From the NCBI RefSeq assembly GCF_025148635.1, contig NZ_CP102269.1, positions 1,302,001 to 1,366,000 on the forward strand: DNA of 64,000 nucleotides. The letters are read 5' to 3'. Position numbers and translations under genes: made by a program. Below are positions 57,036 to 64,000 of the stretch, piece by piece. The stretch is from Butyricimonas virosa (GTDB lineage: Bacteria; Bacteroidota; Bacteroidia; Bacteroidales; Marinifilaceae). The notes below the pieces were generated by a model that did no database searches, was not told the DNA's origin, and saw nothing but the letters and a program-made list of their open reading frames with translations. Position 1 is the stretch's first letter. Each line of letters starts with the position of its first letter.

Positions 57036-57150
57036 TAAACAAGATAAGATATAAGCATCATATCTACTTTCTCAAAATCTACACGTATAAACATTCTCTG
57101 GCATCAAGGTATGAAACCCTGTCAATTTAATCGATAGGGTTTTCATTTTA
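57036..57150 (+). ncRNA. Candidate small RNA or attenuated leader
   Basis: Between the -7 box and a terminator hairpin (57111-57146: ATGAAACCCTGTC against GATAGGGTTTTCAT, one bulge) there is no reading frame. About 110 nt. It could be a regulatory RNA or a leader of the helicase gene ended by attenuation. Confidence 0.4.
57111..57150 (+). terminator. Terminator hairpin upstream of the helicase gene
   Basis: Stem of about 13 bp with one bulge and one G-T pair, followed by TTTTA. Confidence 0.6.
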
Positions 57151-57376
57151 CCTGAATTGTTGCAAATGGATATAGTATGTAGAATAGAATGCTTTTATAT
57201 CTAATCATCCAGATAAATATAGATTGATATATCATTAAAAAGAGTGAGAGATTAATGAATCGAATGATATTCTAATCATTTATAATAGATAAGACTATCA
57301 ATAATACCTTGAATCATGCTTTATAGAGGATAATAGTTTTAACCACTTCTTGAACTATTTAAATCTATACAATACA

Positions 57377-57425
57377 GTTGCAAGCTGGATATATTTATAT
57401 ATAAATAATAACCACGGTTTGCAAC
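57377..57425. repeat. 49-bp palindromic element, copy 2
   Basis: Arms GTTGCAAGC and GGTTTGCAAC around ATATTTATATATAAATAATA. It ends 42 bp before the helicase ATG. A half site GTTGCAAAT also occurs at 57159. Confidence 0.7.
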
Positions 57426-57431
57426 ATCAAA

Positions 57432-57479
57432 ATGATGAAAGAAGTGGATAATTTAATCATGTCAGAATGTTTTTCGTAA
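57432..57479 (+). other. Short upstream frame overlapping the helicase start
   Basis: A 15-codon frame (MMKEVDNLIMSECFS) begins right after palindrome copy 2 and ends 13 bases inside the helicase gene. It could couple translation; no further support. Confidence 0.25.
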
Positions 57480-59299
57480 ACAAAAAAGAGATTAGAGATT
57501 TAAATTACAACAAGCATCTATCAGAAACAGGTTTTTTAGAGACACTGGATTTTAACGCTAGATTCAAGATTTCCATTGAGGCACCAACAGGATGTGGGAA
57601 ATCTTATTACTTGCTAGATTATTTAAAAAGGAATAACATTCCATTTTTATACGCCACAGATACATTATTCCTCATGGAAGGGTTAGCTAACAGGCATGGA
57701 ATACCTTATTATTGTGCAGCCGATAGAAGTAAAGAGGGAGAGAGGCAATTAATAACTGTTTATCAACATATTCCTAAATTCATTAGAAAGGGTATGACGT
57801 TAATCATTGATGAATCACATTCACTTGTTACTGATTACAGCTGGAGAAGAGAAACGGTAGAGAACACTCTTACTGCGATGACAGGATACGATAGAGTGAT
57901 CCTTCTCTCTGGCACTCCTTTATTATCTAATGATTCAGCGTATAATGGAATTGAACAAGTTAGAGCCATTCCCAATGAGGTTAGTAAAAGGAAATTATGG
58001 GTAACAAGATATTCACAGAATTTAGAGGGAGCTATACTTCAACTGGCTGGAATTATTAAAGAAGAGGGTTACATACCAGTTCTCTCTCTACTGGATAAAT
58101 CCGATAAACTGGACACGATTATAGAGAGATTACCTAACCATGGATTTAATAAAATAGCTGTTATCAATTCCTTGACGAACAAGAAAACTAGAGGGAAAGA
58201 TGTTAAAGGTGAGGGAGAGATGGAGAACGATATAGAGGTTGAAGGTGATCCAGGTTATTACGATCAATTAATCACAACTGGTAAAGTCGATGCCGATATA
58301 ATTATTACCACTTACAGGCAAGGGTACGATATTAAAGGAGATAATTATAAATTAATCATAGCACCAAGTAAAAACAGGCATTCCTACACTGATATTATAC
58401 AGGTGATGAACAGGTTTAGAGATTGCACCACGAGTGAAGGGTATCTATTATGTAATAATTTGTATGAAGAACAAAAATTTAATTATCAACAAGTGTACTC
58501 TATCATATTAAACAAGATTACCCAAAAAACAAGAACGGAATTTAATAGAATACAAACACTGGAAAAAGATTATAGAGCCATCAAGCTGGATCAACAATTG
58601 AATTGTAATTACTTCTCTCGATTTATTTATTCTACCCTTTACATGAATCACCAGAAGATAGCTAACACTACATACAACAACATGAATAACGTTGCTTACA
58701 ACAATTTATACAGGATGAAGAGAATACTTGAAACATTTAATATTGACATGGAACTATCAAAAGATTGCATGGATTTAAAAGAGGAAATAGAGCCTAAAGA
58801 GAAGAAGAAATACACCCAAGAGGAGATAGATATTGCGGTTGATACTTTCTTTCATGATTATGCCTATCCAAAAGAAAAGGGTATGCCTGTACTACTAGAT
58901 ATAAAAGAACGTCCTATTTACCAGACTATAAATGAATATTACGAAACCTTTCATGCGATAGGAGTCCCTTCTTGTCAGGTAATTAATAAATTAAAGCGAT
59001 ATTTAATAACTCCCCAAAAAATGAAGTCCATCAAAAAGGTTATAATAATAAAATTCGGCACAGACCCAAGCATAAAAGCGTACAGGCTCATGTTACTTAG
59101 AGCGTTTAATGTCGGAGAGAGATTAACCAGTCCAGAGATATGTAAAAGGATAAACAATTGCAGGCAACAAGGGGGTGATTCCATTTTAAAAGAGAAAACG
59201 GCAGTCGAATTTTTCAACCTGTTATTTAAAACGAAGAGGGCGAAAATGAATATTGATGGCAAAGAAACATGGGGCTGGGAGATTACAAGCACTTTCTAG
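57467..59299 (+). CDS. SF2 helicase-like ATPase of the element, possible replication protein
   Basis: 610 aa. Walker A EAPTGCGKSYYLL at 38-50, DEAH-box variant LIIDESHSL (DESH at 115-118), motif III LLSGTPLL near 150, and a motif VI-like DIIQVMNRFRDC around 310-325. The C-terminal 250 residues are lysine-rich and unassigned. The motif set resembles SF2 helicases including viral origin-binding types; this and the iterons upstream suggest a replication initiator, but that is inference. A general DEAD/DEAH helicase is the alternative. The ATG at 57467 precedes all motifs. Confidence 0.7.
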   Translation: MFFVNKKEIRDLNYNKHLSETGFLETLDFNARFKISIEAPTGCGKSYYLLDYLKRNNIPFLYATDTLFLMEGLANRHGIPYYCAADRSKEGERQLITVYQHIPKFIRKGMTLIIDESHSLVTDYSWRRETVENTLTAMTGYDRVILLSGTPLLSNDSAYNGIEQVRAIPNEVSKRKLWVTRYSQNLEGAILQLAGIIKEEGYIPVLSLLDKSDKLDTIIERLPNHGFNKIAVINSLTNKKTRGKDVKGEGEMENDIEVEGDPGYYDQLITTGKVDADIIITTYRQGYDIKGDNYKLIIAPSKNRHSYTDIIQVMNRFRDCTTSEGYLLCNNLYEEQKFNYQQVYSIILNKITQKTRTEFNRIQTLEKDYRAIKLDQQLNCNYFSRFIYSTLYMNHQKIANTTYNNMNNVAYNNLYRMKRILETFNIDMELSKDCMDLKEEIEPKEKKKYTQEEIDIAVDTFFHDYAYPKEKGMPVLLDIKERPIYQTINEYYETFHAIGVPSCQVINKLKRYLITPQKMKSIKKVIIIKFGTDPSIKAYRLMLLRAFNVGERLTSPEICKRINNCRQQGGDSILKEKTAVEFFNLLFKTKRAKMNIDGKETWGWEITSTF

Positions 59300-59339
59300 C
59301 CAGTTAATCAAACATATAACTAATTTAAATCACAAAATC

Positions 59340-59540
59340 ATGAAGACAAGTTCAAAAGCAGGAGAAGACTATATTAAACTTCTCCCATCTAAAGTTACAG
59401 AAATTTACCATAGAGAGATGGAATTTATTAACAAAGACCTAGAGGATGAGACCAACAAGTTATGCAAGCGATTTTTAAAACTCGTGGAGGAAGGGAAAAT
59501 GGATAACGTTATCTCTTACTTGAAGAGGTTAGATAGATAA
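59340..59540 (+). CDS. Small helical protein of unknown function
   Basis: 66 aa from the ATG at 59340; the longer frame from 59253 overlaps the helicase gene by 47 bp and is less likely. Charged and helical, with YHREMEFINKDLEDETNKLC. It lies 40 bp after the helicase gene and ends at a strong terminator, so the two form one transcription unit. Confidence 0.55.
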   Translation: MKTSSKAGEDYIKLLPSKVTEIYHREMEFINKDLEDETNKLCKRFLKLVEEGKMDNVISYLKRLDR

Positions 59541-59551
59541 ATAACGATACC

Positions 59552-59606
59552 AAGGACAGGGTTTGATTGAAGGATATAACTTTCATCAAATCCTGTCCTT
59601 TTTTTA
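59552..59606 (+). terminator. Terminator after the helicase operon
   Basis: Stem AAGGACAGG...TTTGAT / ATCAAA...CCTGTCCTT followed by seven T. Confidence 0.85.
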
Positions 59607-59744
59607 TGCCCTATATAATAGTAAAAAACGAATCAATTATTTTTTGGAATAAATCATGAATAAACCCACACAAACTCAATCGATGCCGAACTTGATAATT
59701 TTATAAAAAGAAGAAGTGCATGAAAAAATAACGAAGTGAATCAC

Positions 59745-59813
59745 AATTCCCCCTCAACACTTTGGACTATATTATATAGTATATATATTTTACCGTAGTG
59801 TTGAAGGGGAATT
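59745..59813. repeat. 69-bp palindrome with AT-only centre
   Basis: Arms of 17 bp (AATTCCCCCTCAACACT and AGTGTTGAAGGGGAATT, one mismatch) around a 35-bp centre holding a second palindrome ACTATATTATATAGT. No gene on either side for 200 bp. Role unknown; no T run follows, so it is not a standard terminator. The rest of 59,607-59,985 shows nothing recognisable. Confidence 0.65.
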
Positions 59814-59985
59814 ATCATTTAAAAGGCTACTTTATATAAAATCCCCCCTGTGTAAAAAAATTTAGTGCTAATCGAACATTTGGATTATTCTTCTTCATAC
59901 CCCCCCAACATTCATTTAGAGAAAATCGAAAAGAGAGAAGAATTAAAGTGAAAGTTCTCCACTTTTTTAATTTCTATTTAAATCA

Positions 59986-60516
59986 ATGTCTTATCAATTA
60001 AATTTATCACCAATGAAAGAAGAATACTTATCACCAGAAATTAAAACTGGAATAGAACCGAATCTAGATTTCGATGATTTAACAAGATTATCGGAGGTAG
60101 AGATTAGATACAAGCTGAAAGTGCAGCCAAAAGACAGGCCAAAGGTAACGATGGCGATGGAGGCATATAAATTAATCAGACCCTTTTTCGATGATTGTTT
60201 ACATCACCATGAAGAGGCATGGATCATGTTGTTAAATAGGAATTTAAAAGTGTTGGGTGTTGCAAGGCTCAGCGTGGGTAATCAAGAGAACACTATTATT
60301 GATCCAAGAACTGTTTTACAGTTAATGCTAAAGACTAACGCCACCAGTTCTATAATCTTTCATAACCACCCAAGCCAGAATTTAGCTTTCAGTCCGGAGG
60401 ATTTAAAAGTAACAAGAAACATCATGGATGCTTGCAGGTTGTTGAACATGAATTGTCTGGATCATGTTATAGTCGGTGAGGAAAGTTACTCCAGTTATTC
60501 GGAGGGAGGTTACTAA
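59986..60516 (+). CDS. RadC-like JAB/MPN-domain protein
   Basis: 176 aa. The JAMM metal-binding motif is SSIIFHNHPSQNLAFSPEDL with His126 and His128 and a downstream Asp; IIDPRTVLQLMLKTNA and LNMNCLDHVIVGEESYSS are standard RadC sequence. It lacks the N-terminal helix-hairpin-helix of chromosomal RadC, as in most mobile-element versions. These proteins are very common on Bacteroidota islands; their biochemical role is not settled. Confidence 0.88.
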   Translation: MSYQLNLSPMKEEYLSPEIKTGIEPNLDFDDLTRLSEVEIRYKLKVQPKDRPKVTMAMEAYKLIRPFFDDCLHHHEEAWIMLLNRNLKVLGVARLSVGNQENTIIDPRTVLQLMLKTNATSSIIFHNHPSQNLAFSPEDLKVTRNIMDACRLLNMNCLDHVIVGEESYSSYSEGGY

Positions 60517-60540
60517 CGTGAGTGATTATATATAAAATAG

Positions 60541-60711
60541 ATGAGAGATAGAAAATTCGAGAGGAGTTCAATATGGATCATGGTGATGGCTGTGATCACT
60601 TTCATCATCCATGTTGTCGCTACATTCACCGTTTACCCAAGGTCAGCAAGGTTGGAATTTATAGCGGTTATTATCTTTATCATGATCTTGTTACTGTCCA
60701 AGAAGAGGTAA
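60541..60711 (+). CDS. Small two-helix membrane protein (56 aa)
   Basis: ATG-started frame opening with MRDRKFERSSIWIMVMAVIT. Two hydrophobic helices (about 11-30 and 39-52) and a basic C-terminus LLLSKKR. It is 24 bp after radC and codirectional. A different frame of 62 codons overlaps it but has a histidine/cysteine-rich composition typical of a shadow. Function unknown. Confidence 0.55.
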   Translation: MRDRKFERSSIWIMVMAVITFIIHVVATFTVYPRSARLEFIAVIIFIMILLLSKKR

Positions 60712-60831
60712 GGATTGCATCTTTTTGGTTGTTTGCTCTGGATGGACTGCCAAGGAGGTGAAAGATCATGAATTAGAAGATTATCAAGTTAAATTTTAAT
60801 ACTTTTGCCACACGACACCCCTTTATGGACG

Positions 60832-60862
60832 TTTGTAAAATGCCATTTATTCTATATCTTTG
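60832..60862 (+). promoter_or_regulatory. Consensus vegetative promoter of the rod-shaped RNA
   Basis: TTTG (60832-60835), exactly 19 bp, TATCTTTG (60855-60862): a full match to TTTG-N19-TAnnTTTG, the best promoter in the window. No reading frame starts downstream for 280 bp. Confidence 0.8.
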
Positions 60863-60868
60863 TTGTGT

Positions 60869-61101
60869 CACTAGAGCGATCTGGTGATACAGTTTAAATA
60901 TAGAAGGCGTTTAGTTTTATCTTGTAACTGGAATCTGGACAATTTCAACACACAAGGATAAACAGCACAAACGTTCATGCTTGCCATATATACAATTCTG
61001 TTATATATAATGGTCTAGCGTGGGGTGTCGTTTTATCTGTGTGTAGGGAGTCCAGACCCTCAGTTGCGATAATTCTAACAGTTCCCACGCTTTTCTTTTT
61101 T
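60869..61101 (+). ncRNA. Candidate structured RNA, about 233 nt, long rod fold
   Basis: Starts about 7 bp after a consensus promoter and ends in a T run. It opens with a hairpin CACUAGA-GCGA-UCUGGUG closed by a GNRA loop. From 60902 to 61096 nested pairings build one long rod: AGAAGGCGU with ACGCUUUUCU, UUAG/CUAA, UUAUC/GAUAA, AACUG/CAGUU, UCUGGAC/GUCCAGA, ACACACA/UGUGUGU, AUAAA/UUUAU, AACG/CGUU, CAUGCU/AGCGUG and an apical CCAUAUAUA hairpin. No long frame lies inside. Not recognised as a known RNA family; there is no reverse transcriptase or TnpB nearby. Confidence 0.65.
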
Positions 61102-61147
61102 ATAATGCCTTTTTGGAATTAAGGGAAAAAATTAGAACTATAAGAAA

Positions 61148-61237
61148 ATGGAAATAGAAAAATTACACACGAAGAAAAAGATGCTCTCAGAAATATTTGA
61201 TAAATTCTATCAACTAACAAATGGTATAAAAATGTAG
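61148..61237 (+). CDS. Possible 29-aa peptide gene
   Basis: ATG to TAG frame MEIEKLHTKKKMLSEIFDKF..., amphipathic and charged, between the RNA terminator and the five-gene operon. No homology recognised; could be a chance frame. Confidence 0.2.
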   Translation: MEIEKLHTKKKMLSEIFDKFYQLTNGIKM

Positions 61238-61262
61238 TAATAATCGACCAGTAATAATAGAT

Positions 61263-61652
61263 ATGTTCTGGAATAAAATCTTTAGCTGGTTCAGAGATAT
61301 GTCTGAACGCAACAAATTATTACGAGAATGGAATGAAGAAGCAAGAACATCTTATATACAAGGGCTTGTTCCAGTCCTTTTAGAAGCTAATATCTCCAAA
61401 GGTGATAGCAGATACAAACATTCATTTTCTCGACTATTATTTTCTGGGTTTAGAATTCAGATTAAAGGAACTCATTCATTAACGAAAGAGGAGATTCTTG
61501 ATATAGGGAGAACTATTTTGCATAATCAAAATTTAGTCAGGAAAATGATTCTATTAGGCTGGGACACCTTAGAAATACTTGATGTTGTACACCAAAGAGG
61601 TGTGAAATGGGCATTTAAAGATTTTGCAAATATTGGTATGATGCTTAATTAA
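61263..61652 (+). CDS. Unknown protein, first gene of a five-gene operon
   Basis: 129 aa, not recognised. N-terminus is amphipathic and Trp-rich (MFWNKIFSWFRDMSERNKL); no signal peptide. The middle has GFRIQIKGTHSLTKEEILDI. The following gene starts 4 bp downstream, and five genes follow without a gap larger than 12 bp, so they are probably one transcript. AT-rich like the rest of the element. Confidence 0.55.
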   Translation: MFWNKIFSWFRDMSERNKLLREWNEEARTSYIQGLVPVLLEANISKGDSRYKHSFSRLLFSGFRIQIKGTHSLTKEEILDIGRTILHNQNLVRKMILLGWDTLEILDVVHQRGVKWAFKDFANIGMMLN

Positions 61653-61656
61653 TATT

Positions 61657-62004
61657 ATGAATATGCTTTGGTTTATTAGTACAATATTAATAATTGCTAT
61701 CCTGTTCTATCTCCTTTTGCGTAAACGGAAAAAAGATAAAATCGATCTAACTGAAAAAGATCGAATAGTTTCAGAAATACTTGAAAGTAAAATTGATTTT
61801 CAAAATATTTTCAAGAGTTCCTTTGAAGCAACTTCATTATACAACCAACTTAAAGTGCTATACCATCCTGATAAATTTCTAACAGTAGAAAAAAAAGAGG
61901 TTGCAACAAAATTATTTCAAGAAATAACGTCAAACAAGTACGATTATAAAAAACTAATTGAAATAAAACAGATTGCAGAAAACGAATTACTAACAAACAA
62001 ATGA
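61657..62004 (+). CDS. Membrane-anchored J-domain-like protein
   Basis: 115 aa. One N-terminal membrane helix (residues 4-21) followed by basic residues, then a C-terminal helical domain with LYNQLKVLYHPDKFLTVEKK, HPD at 70-72. HPD preceded by a helix and followed by a lysine- and glutamate-rich helix is the J-domain core, which stimulates DnaK-type ATPases. The first J helix is degenerate, so the assignment is tentative. The topology would place the domain in the cytosol. Confidence 0.55.
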   Translation: MNMLWFISTILIIAILFYLLLRKRKKDKIDLTEKDRIVSEILESKIDFQNIFKSSFEATSLYNQLKVLYHPDKFLTVEKKEVATKLFQEITSNKYDYKKLIEIKQIAENELLTNK

Positions 62005-62011
62005 GTGAATT

Positions 62012-62893
62012 ATGTTTTGTATACATTGCGGACAAAAGTTACCAGATAACGCCAAGTTTTGTAATCAATGTGGGGAACCTTGTTTTGTCCACGAAGCTAA
62101 AGATAACATTACTGAAAAAGCAAATTGGGAATCAGTTGAAAATATAAAAGGGACGATTTTCGATTCCTATCTTGATGATGATGTTTCAGAAAATGCACGT
62201 TGGGATTGTCCCTCATATATTAAAGAAGAAAAAAAAGATTTACCGACATACATTGCTCCTGAAGTTATCTATTTTAAAGTAAATAAAGATTATGCTAATG
62301 AAGGAGAATGCCTATTTTTCTCTTGGGACACCCAAAATACTACCAAAGCAATTATCTCTATCGAAAATTTATTTTCATCTGTATTACAAGTGATAAATGT
62401 TCCAGAAAGAGCTGAGCAACAAGCAATTTTCATATTTTTCCATTCAGAGGATCACATCATTATAAAATTACAAGTTTATGATGCGTTAGGAAATAAAATT
62501 GATTACCCAAATTCTCTTTACATATACAAAACAGAAAATTCACATCCTGTAATATTAAGTTTTTTAGCTAACAAATATGCAATTCATGACAACGAGACTA
62601 TAGAACTTTCATGGAACGTCAAAAACGCAACCAAAGTAACTTGTTCTATAATAGAAGGCGAACTTGAACTTTATGGGAAAAAAACAATTACAATTTCATT
62701 TGAACGTGAAATTCCTCTAAACATTTATTTGAATGCCGAAAATGAACATGGGAGAGAAAAAAAATGTCTTCACATTGATATGAAAGATAATTTAACAACA
62801 AAAATATTAATAATTCTTATCATCCTTATAGTCGTTATTGGAGCTATTTTAAGTGGAGAATTTAACGATCTATTCTCCTTATTTATAAAATAA
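62012..62893 (+). CDS. Zinc-ribbon membrane protein
   Basis: 293 aa. N-terminal zinc ribbon MFCIHCGQKLPDNAKFCNQC with Cys3, Cys6, Cys17 and Cys20. The middle (about 85-255) contains two similar beta-rich units, FFSWDTQNTTKAIISIENLF and ELSWNVKNATKVTCSIIEGE, about 100 residues apart, which look like duplicated Ig-type domains. One membrane helix near the C-terminus (about 266-285). Function unknown. Confidence 0.65.
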   Translation: MFCIHCGQKLPDNAKFCNQCGEPCFVHEAKDNITEKANWESVENIKGTIFDSYLDDDVSENARWDCPSYIKEEKKDLPTYIAPEVIYFKVNKDYANEGECLFFSWDTQNTTKAIISIENLFSSVLQVINVPERAEQQAIFIFFHSEDHIIIKLQVYDALGNKIDYPNSLYIYKTENSHPVILSFLANKYAIHDNETIELSWNVKNATKVTCSIIEGELELYGKKTITISFEREIPLNIYLNAENEHGREKKCLHIDMKDNLTTKILIILIILIVVIGAILSGEFNDLFSLFIK

Positions 62894-62895
62894 TT

Positions 62896-63114
62896 ATGGA
62901 AGATAAATTAAATGATATATGGGTACTATTCTTGATTATTCCAGTGATATTTCTGGTGTACAAGAATATAAAATACAAAAATAACGAAGGAAGTCGCCCA
63001 TGCCCAAAATGCGGAACAAAATGTAAAGCTAGACACCTTTGGTACAAGAATGGTAGAAAAGTCTGGGACCATAAATGTCCTAATTGCGGAGAGATATTTT
63101 TTTCTAATTTTTAA
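62896..63114 (+). CDS. Small membrane protein with C-terminal zinc ribbon
   Basis: 72 aa. One membrane helix (about 7-24), then a zinc ribbon CPKCGTKCKARH ... HKCPNCGEIFF. It starts 2 bp after the previous stop codon. It shares the membrane-plus-zinc-ribbon theme with its neighbour but in reverse order. Confidence 0.6.
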   Translation: MEDKLNDIWVLFLIIPVIFLVYKNIKYKNNEGSRPCPKCGTKCKARHLWYKNGRKVWDHKCPNCGEIFFSNF

Positions 63115-63126
63115 AATAATAACTCT

Positions 63127-63411
63127 ATGAAACCACTTTATATCACTTGCTGCATTATACTAGGGATTGCCCTCCTACCTATTTCTGGAGGGTTTTATAC
63201 CCTAGTGAGGATAATTGTAACTATTGGTGCTGTAGCTGCCACAATCCAAAACTCTAGTAATGGAATAAATATCTGGAGCATTATCTATGGAGGCATGGCT
63301 ATATTATTTAATCCCCTTGTTCCTGTTTATTTACATGATAAAGGGGCATGGATGATGATTGATATTATTGCTATTATCTTATTTATTATCCAGATTGTAA
63401 GGAATAAATAA
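63127..63411 (+). CDS. Small membrane protein, DUF6804-like
   Basis: 94 aa with three to four hydrophobic helices. GGFYTLVRIIVTIGAVAATI, GMAILFNPLVPVYL and WMMIDIIAIILFII resemble the DUF6804 pattern. It ends the five-gene operon. Function unknown. Confidence 0.6.
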   Translation: MKPLYITCCIILGIALLPISGGFYTLVRIIVTIGAVAATIQNSSNGINIWSIIYGGMAILFNPLVPVYLHDKGAWMMIDIIAIILFIIQIVRNK

Positions 63412-63429
63412 CAGGACAAAAATTGATGA

Positions 63430-63702
63430 ATTAGATATAGAATAAACAGAATTTGTCCTAATGCTATTATACTAAAAACCAAAGGAATACCAGTACTATT
63501 AGAACAAGGAGGTAAAACAATATCCCAACTAGCCGAAATAGAAAGAAATGAAATTATATTCAGAAAATCAGTAACTGATAAACTAGAAGAACTATTTAAA
63601 GAAGGAACCGACGAAGCCGCTATAGAAGCTGGGAGGTTATTAGTTAGAGAGATATTATATAATACTAAAGATGAAGGAGAATTTATTAAAACTGTAGAGT
63701 GA
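63430..63702 (+). pseudogene. 5'-truncated reading frame, possibly phage-derived
   Basis: An open frame without any ATG, GTG or TTG runs from an in-frame TGA at 63427-63429 to TGA at 63700. Its sequence (AIILKTKGIPVLLEQGGKTI, then EIERNEIIF) is well-formed protein, and its stop overlaps the start of the next frame, so it looks like a real gene that lost its 5' end at about 63415-63450. Confidence 0.5.
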
Positions 63703-64000
63703 TGATAGATTTTGATAAAGTTAATAAGACTATTAAGAAACTTCAATTAGGAGGTACAATGAATGGTCTATCTCCTATTCTGTTTTTAAACTGGTTTAAA
63801 AGTAAACCCATTAAAAATGAAAAACAAGAAGATTCTGTTATAGAAGCAAAAATACCAATTAAGAAATCTATACATGCTGATAGGATCAAATCTAGTAATA
63901 GATTTGATAGTAGAGTAAACTGGGATAATATTGATTGGTTACAACAATTTCTTACTAAAAATCTGGGATATAAAACAGCTACTAGTATTAATTCCTCCAT
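63702..64000 (+). CDS. Partial unknown protein, running off the window
   Basis: ATG at 63702 overlaps the stop of the preceding frame (ATGA), the usual sign of coupled genes. 99 codons are visible and still open at the edge: MIDFDKVNKTIKKLQLGGTM at the start and WDNIDWLQQFLTKNLGYK later. LQxGG near the N-terminus reminds me of structural or lysis proteins of crAss-like phages, but this is a weak impression. The antisense frames over this stretch are shadows. Confidence 0.5.
   Translation, partial: MIDFDKVNKTIKKLQLGGTMNGLSPILFLNWFKSKPIKNEKQEDSVIEAKIPIKKSIHADRIKSSNRFDSRVNWDNIDWLQQFLTKNLGYKTATSINSS

Larger units (their letters stand above)
53823..64000. mobile_element. Integrated genetic element, left end at tRNA-Lys
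   Basis: Starts at the broken tRNA and continues past the window edge. Evidence: adjacent tyrosine recombinase, arm-type repeats, clearly higher AT content than the core genes to the left, iterons and helicase, RadC-like protein, unknown small proteins. No conjugation or mobilisation gene is seen in the window, so whether it is an ICE, a mobilisable island or a phage satellite is open. Confidence 0.75.

Noticed and set aside
60573..60761. 62-codon frame after radC
   Set aside because: His/Cys/Tyr-rich shadow of the 56-aa two-helix membrane protein at 60541, which has the better start and composition.
60869..61101. Retron or TnpB-linked guide RNA
   Set aside because: The fold is suggestive, but no reverse transcriptase or TnpB/IscB gene lies nearby in the window.
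63327..64000. Two minus-strand frames of 139 and 85 codons
   Set aside because: Antisense to well-formed plus-strand frames joined by an ATGA overlap; composition Ser/Ile/Leu-rich as typical of shadows in AT-rich DNA.

Overview
The window is Bacteroidota chromosome, most likely an Odoribacteraceae member such as Butyricimonas or Odoribacter (inference). Pointers are TAnnTTTG-type -7 promoter boxes, SusC/SusD pairs driven by ECF sigma/FecR switches, split methylmalonyl-CoA mutase genes, meso-diaminopimelate dehydrogenase, a menaquinone pathway and fimbrillin-type lipoproteins.

1-19,850 is mostly housekeeping: the N-terminal part of a tricorn-like protease, purN, the acpP-fabF-rnc operon convergent with efp, a tsaC-tsaB-methyltransferase group, a membrane-anchored AraC-type regulator followed by a fimbrillin lipoprotein, ddh, mutA-mutB, an LpxH-like phosphoesterase, a PatB/MalY-type C-S lyase, a ferredoxin-domain protein and a TRIC-type channel.

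19,915-29,039 (minus) and 36,658-48,459 (plus) are two paralogous nutrient-uptake loci with the same gene order: ECF sigma, FecR, SusC with STN domain, SusD, DUF4843 lipoprotein, PKD-like lipoprotein. The second copy adds two TlpA-type thioredoxin lipoproteins. Neither has glycoside hydrolases, so the substrate is unlikely to be an ordinary polysaccharide. Between and around them lie an MFS exporter and the menaquinone genes menF-menD, menB and menC-menE. The second uptake locus sits between menB and menC and splits the men cluster. A GYF/WG-repeat protein, a GYF-dispanin protein and a DUF2752 protein lie between menD and menB.

50,653-53,745 holds glutaminase, a Mfa2-like lipoprotein with a jelly-roll C-terminus, and a YebC-family regulator.

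From 53,782 the character changes. The 5' half of a tRNA-Lys(CUU) gene breaks off in the anticodon stem, followed by three 12-bp direct repeats and a tyrosine recombinase: the left end of an integrated element, clearly more AT-rich than the core. It carries a five-copy 31-bp iteron array, two matching 49-bp palindromes around a possible small RNA, an SF2 helicase, a RadC-like protein, a two-helix small membrane protein, a long rod-shaped candidate RNA with a consensus promoter, and a five-gene operon of zinc-ribbon, J-domain-like and membrane proteins. At the right edge lies a start-less reading frame overlapping a second frame that leaves the window, possibly phage-derived. The other end of the element and any transfer genes are outside the window.
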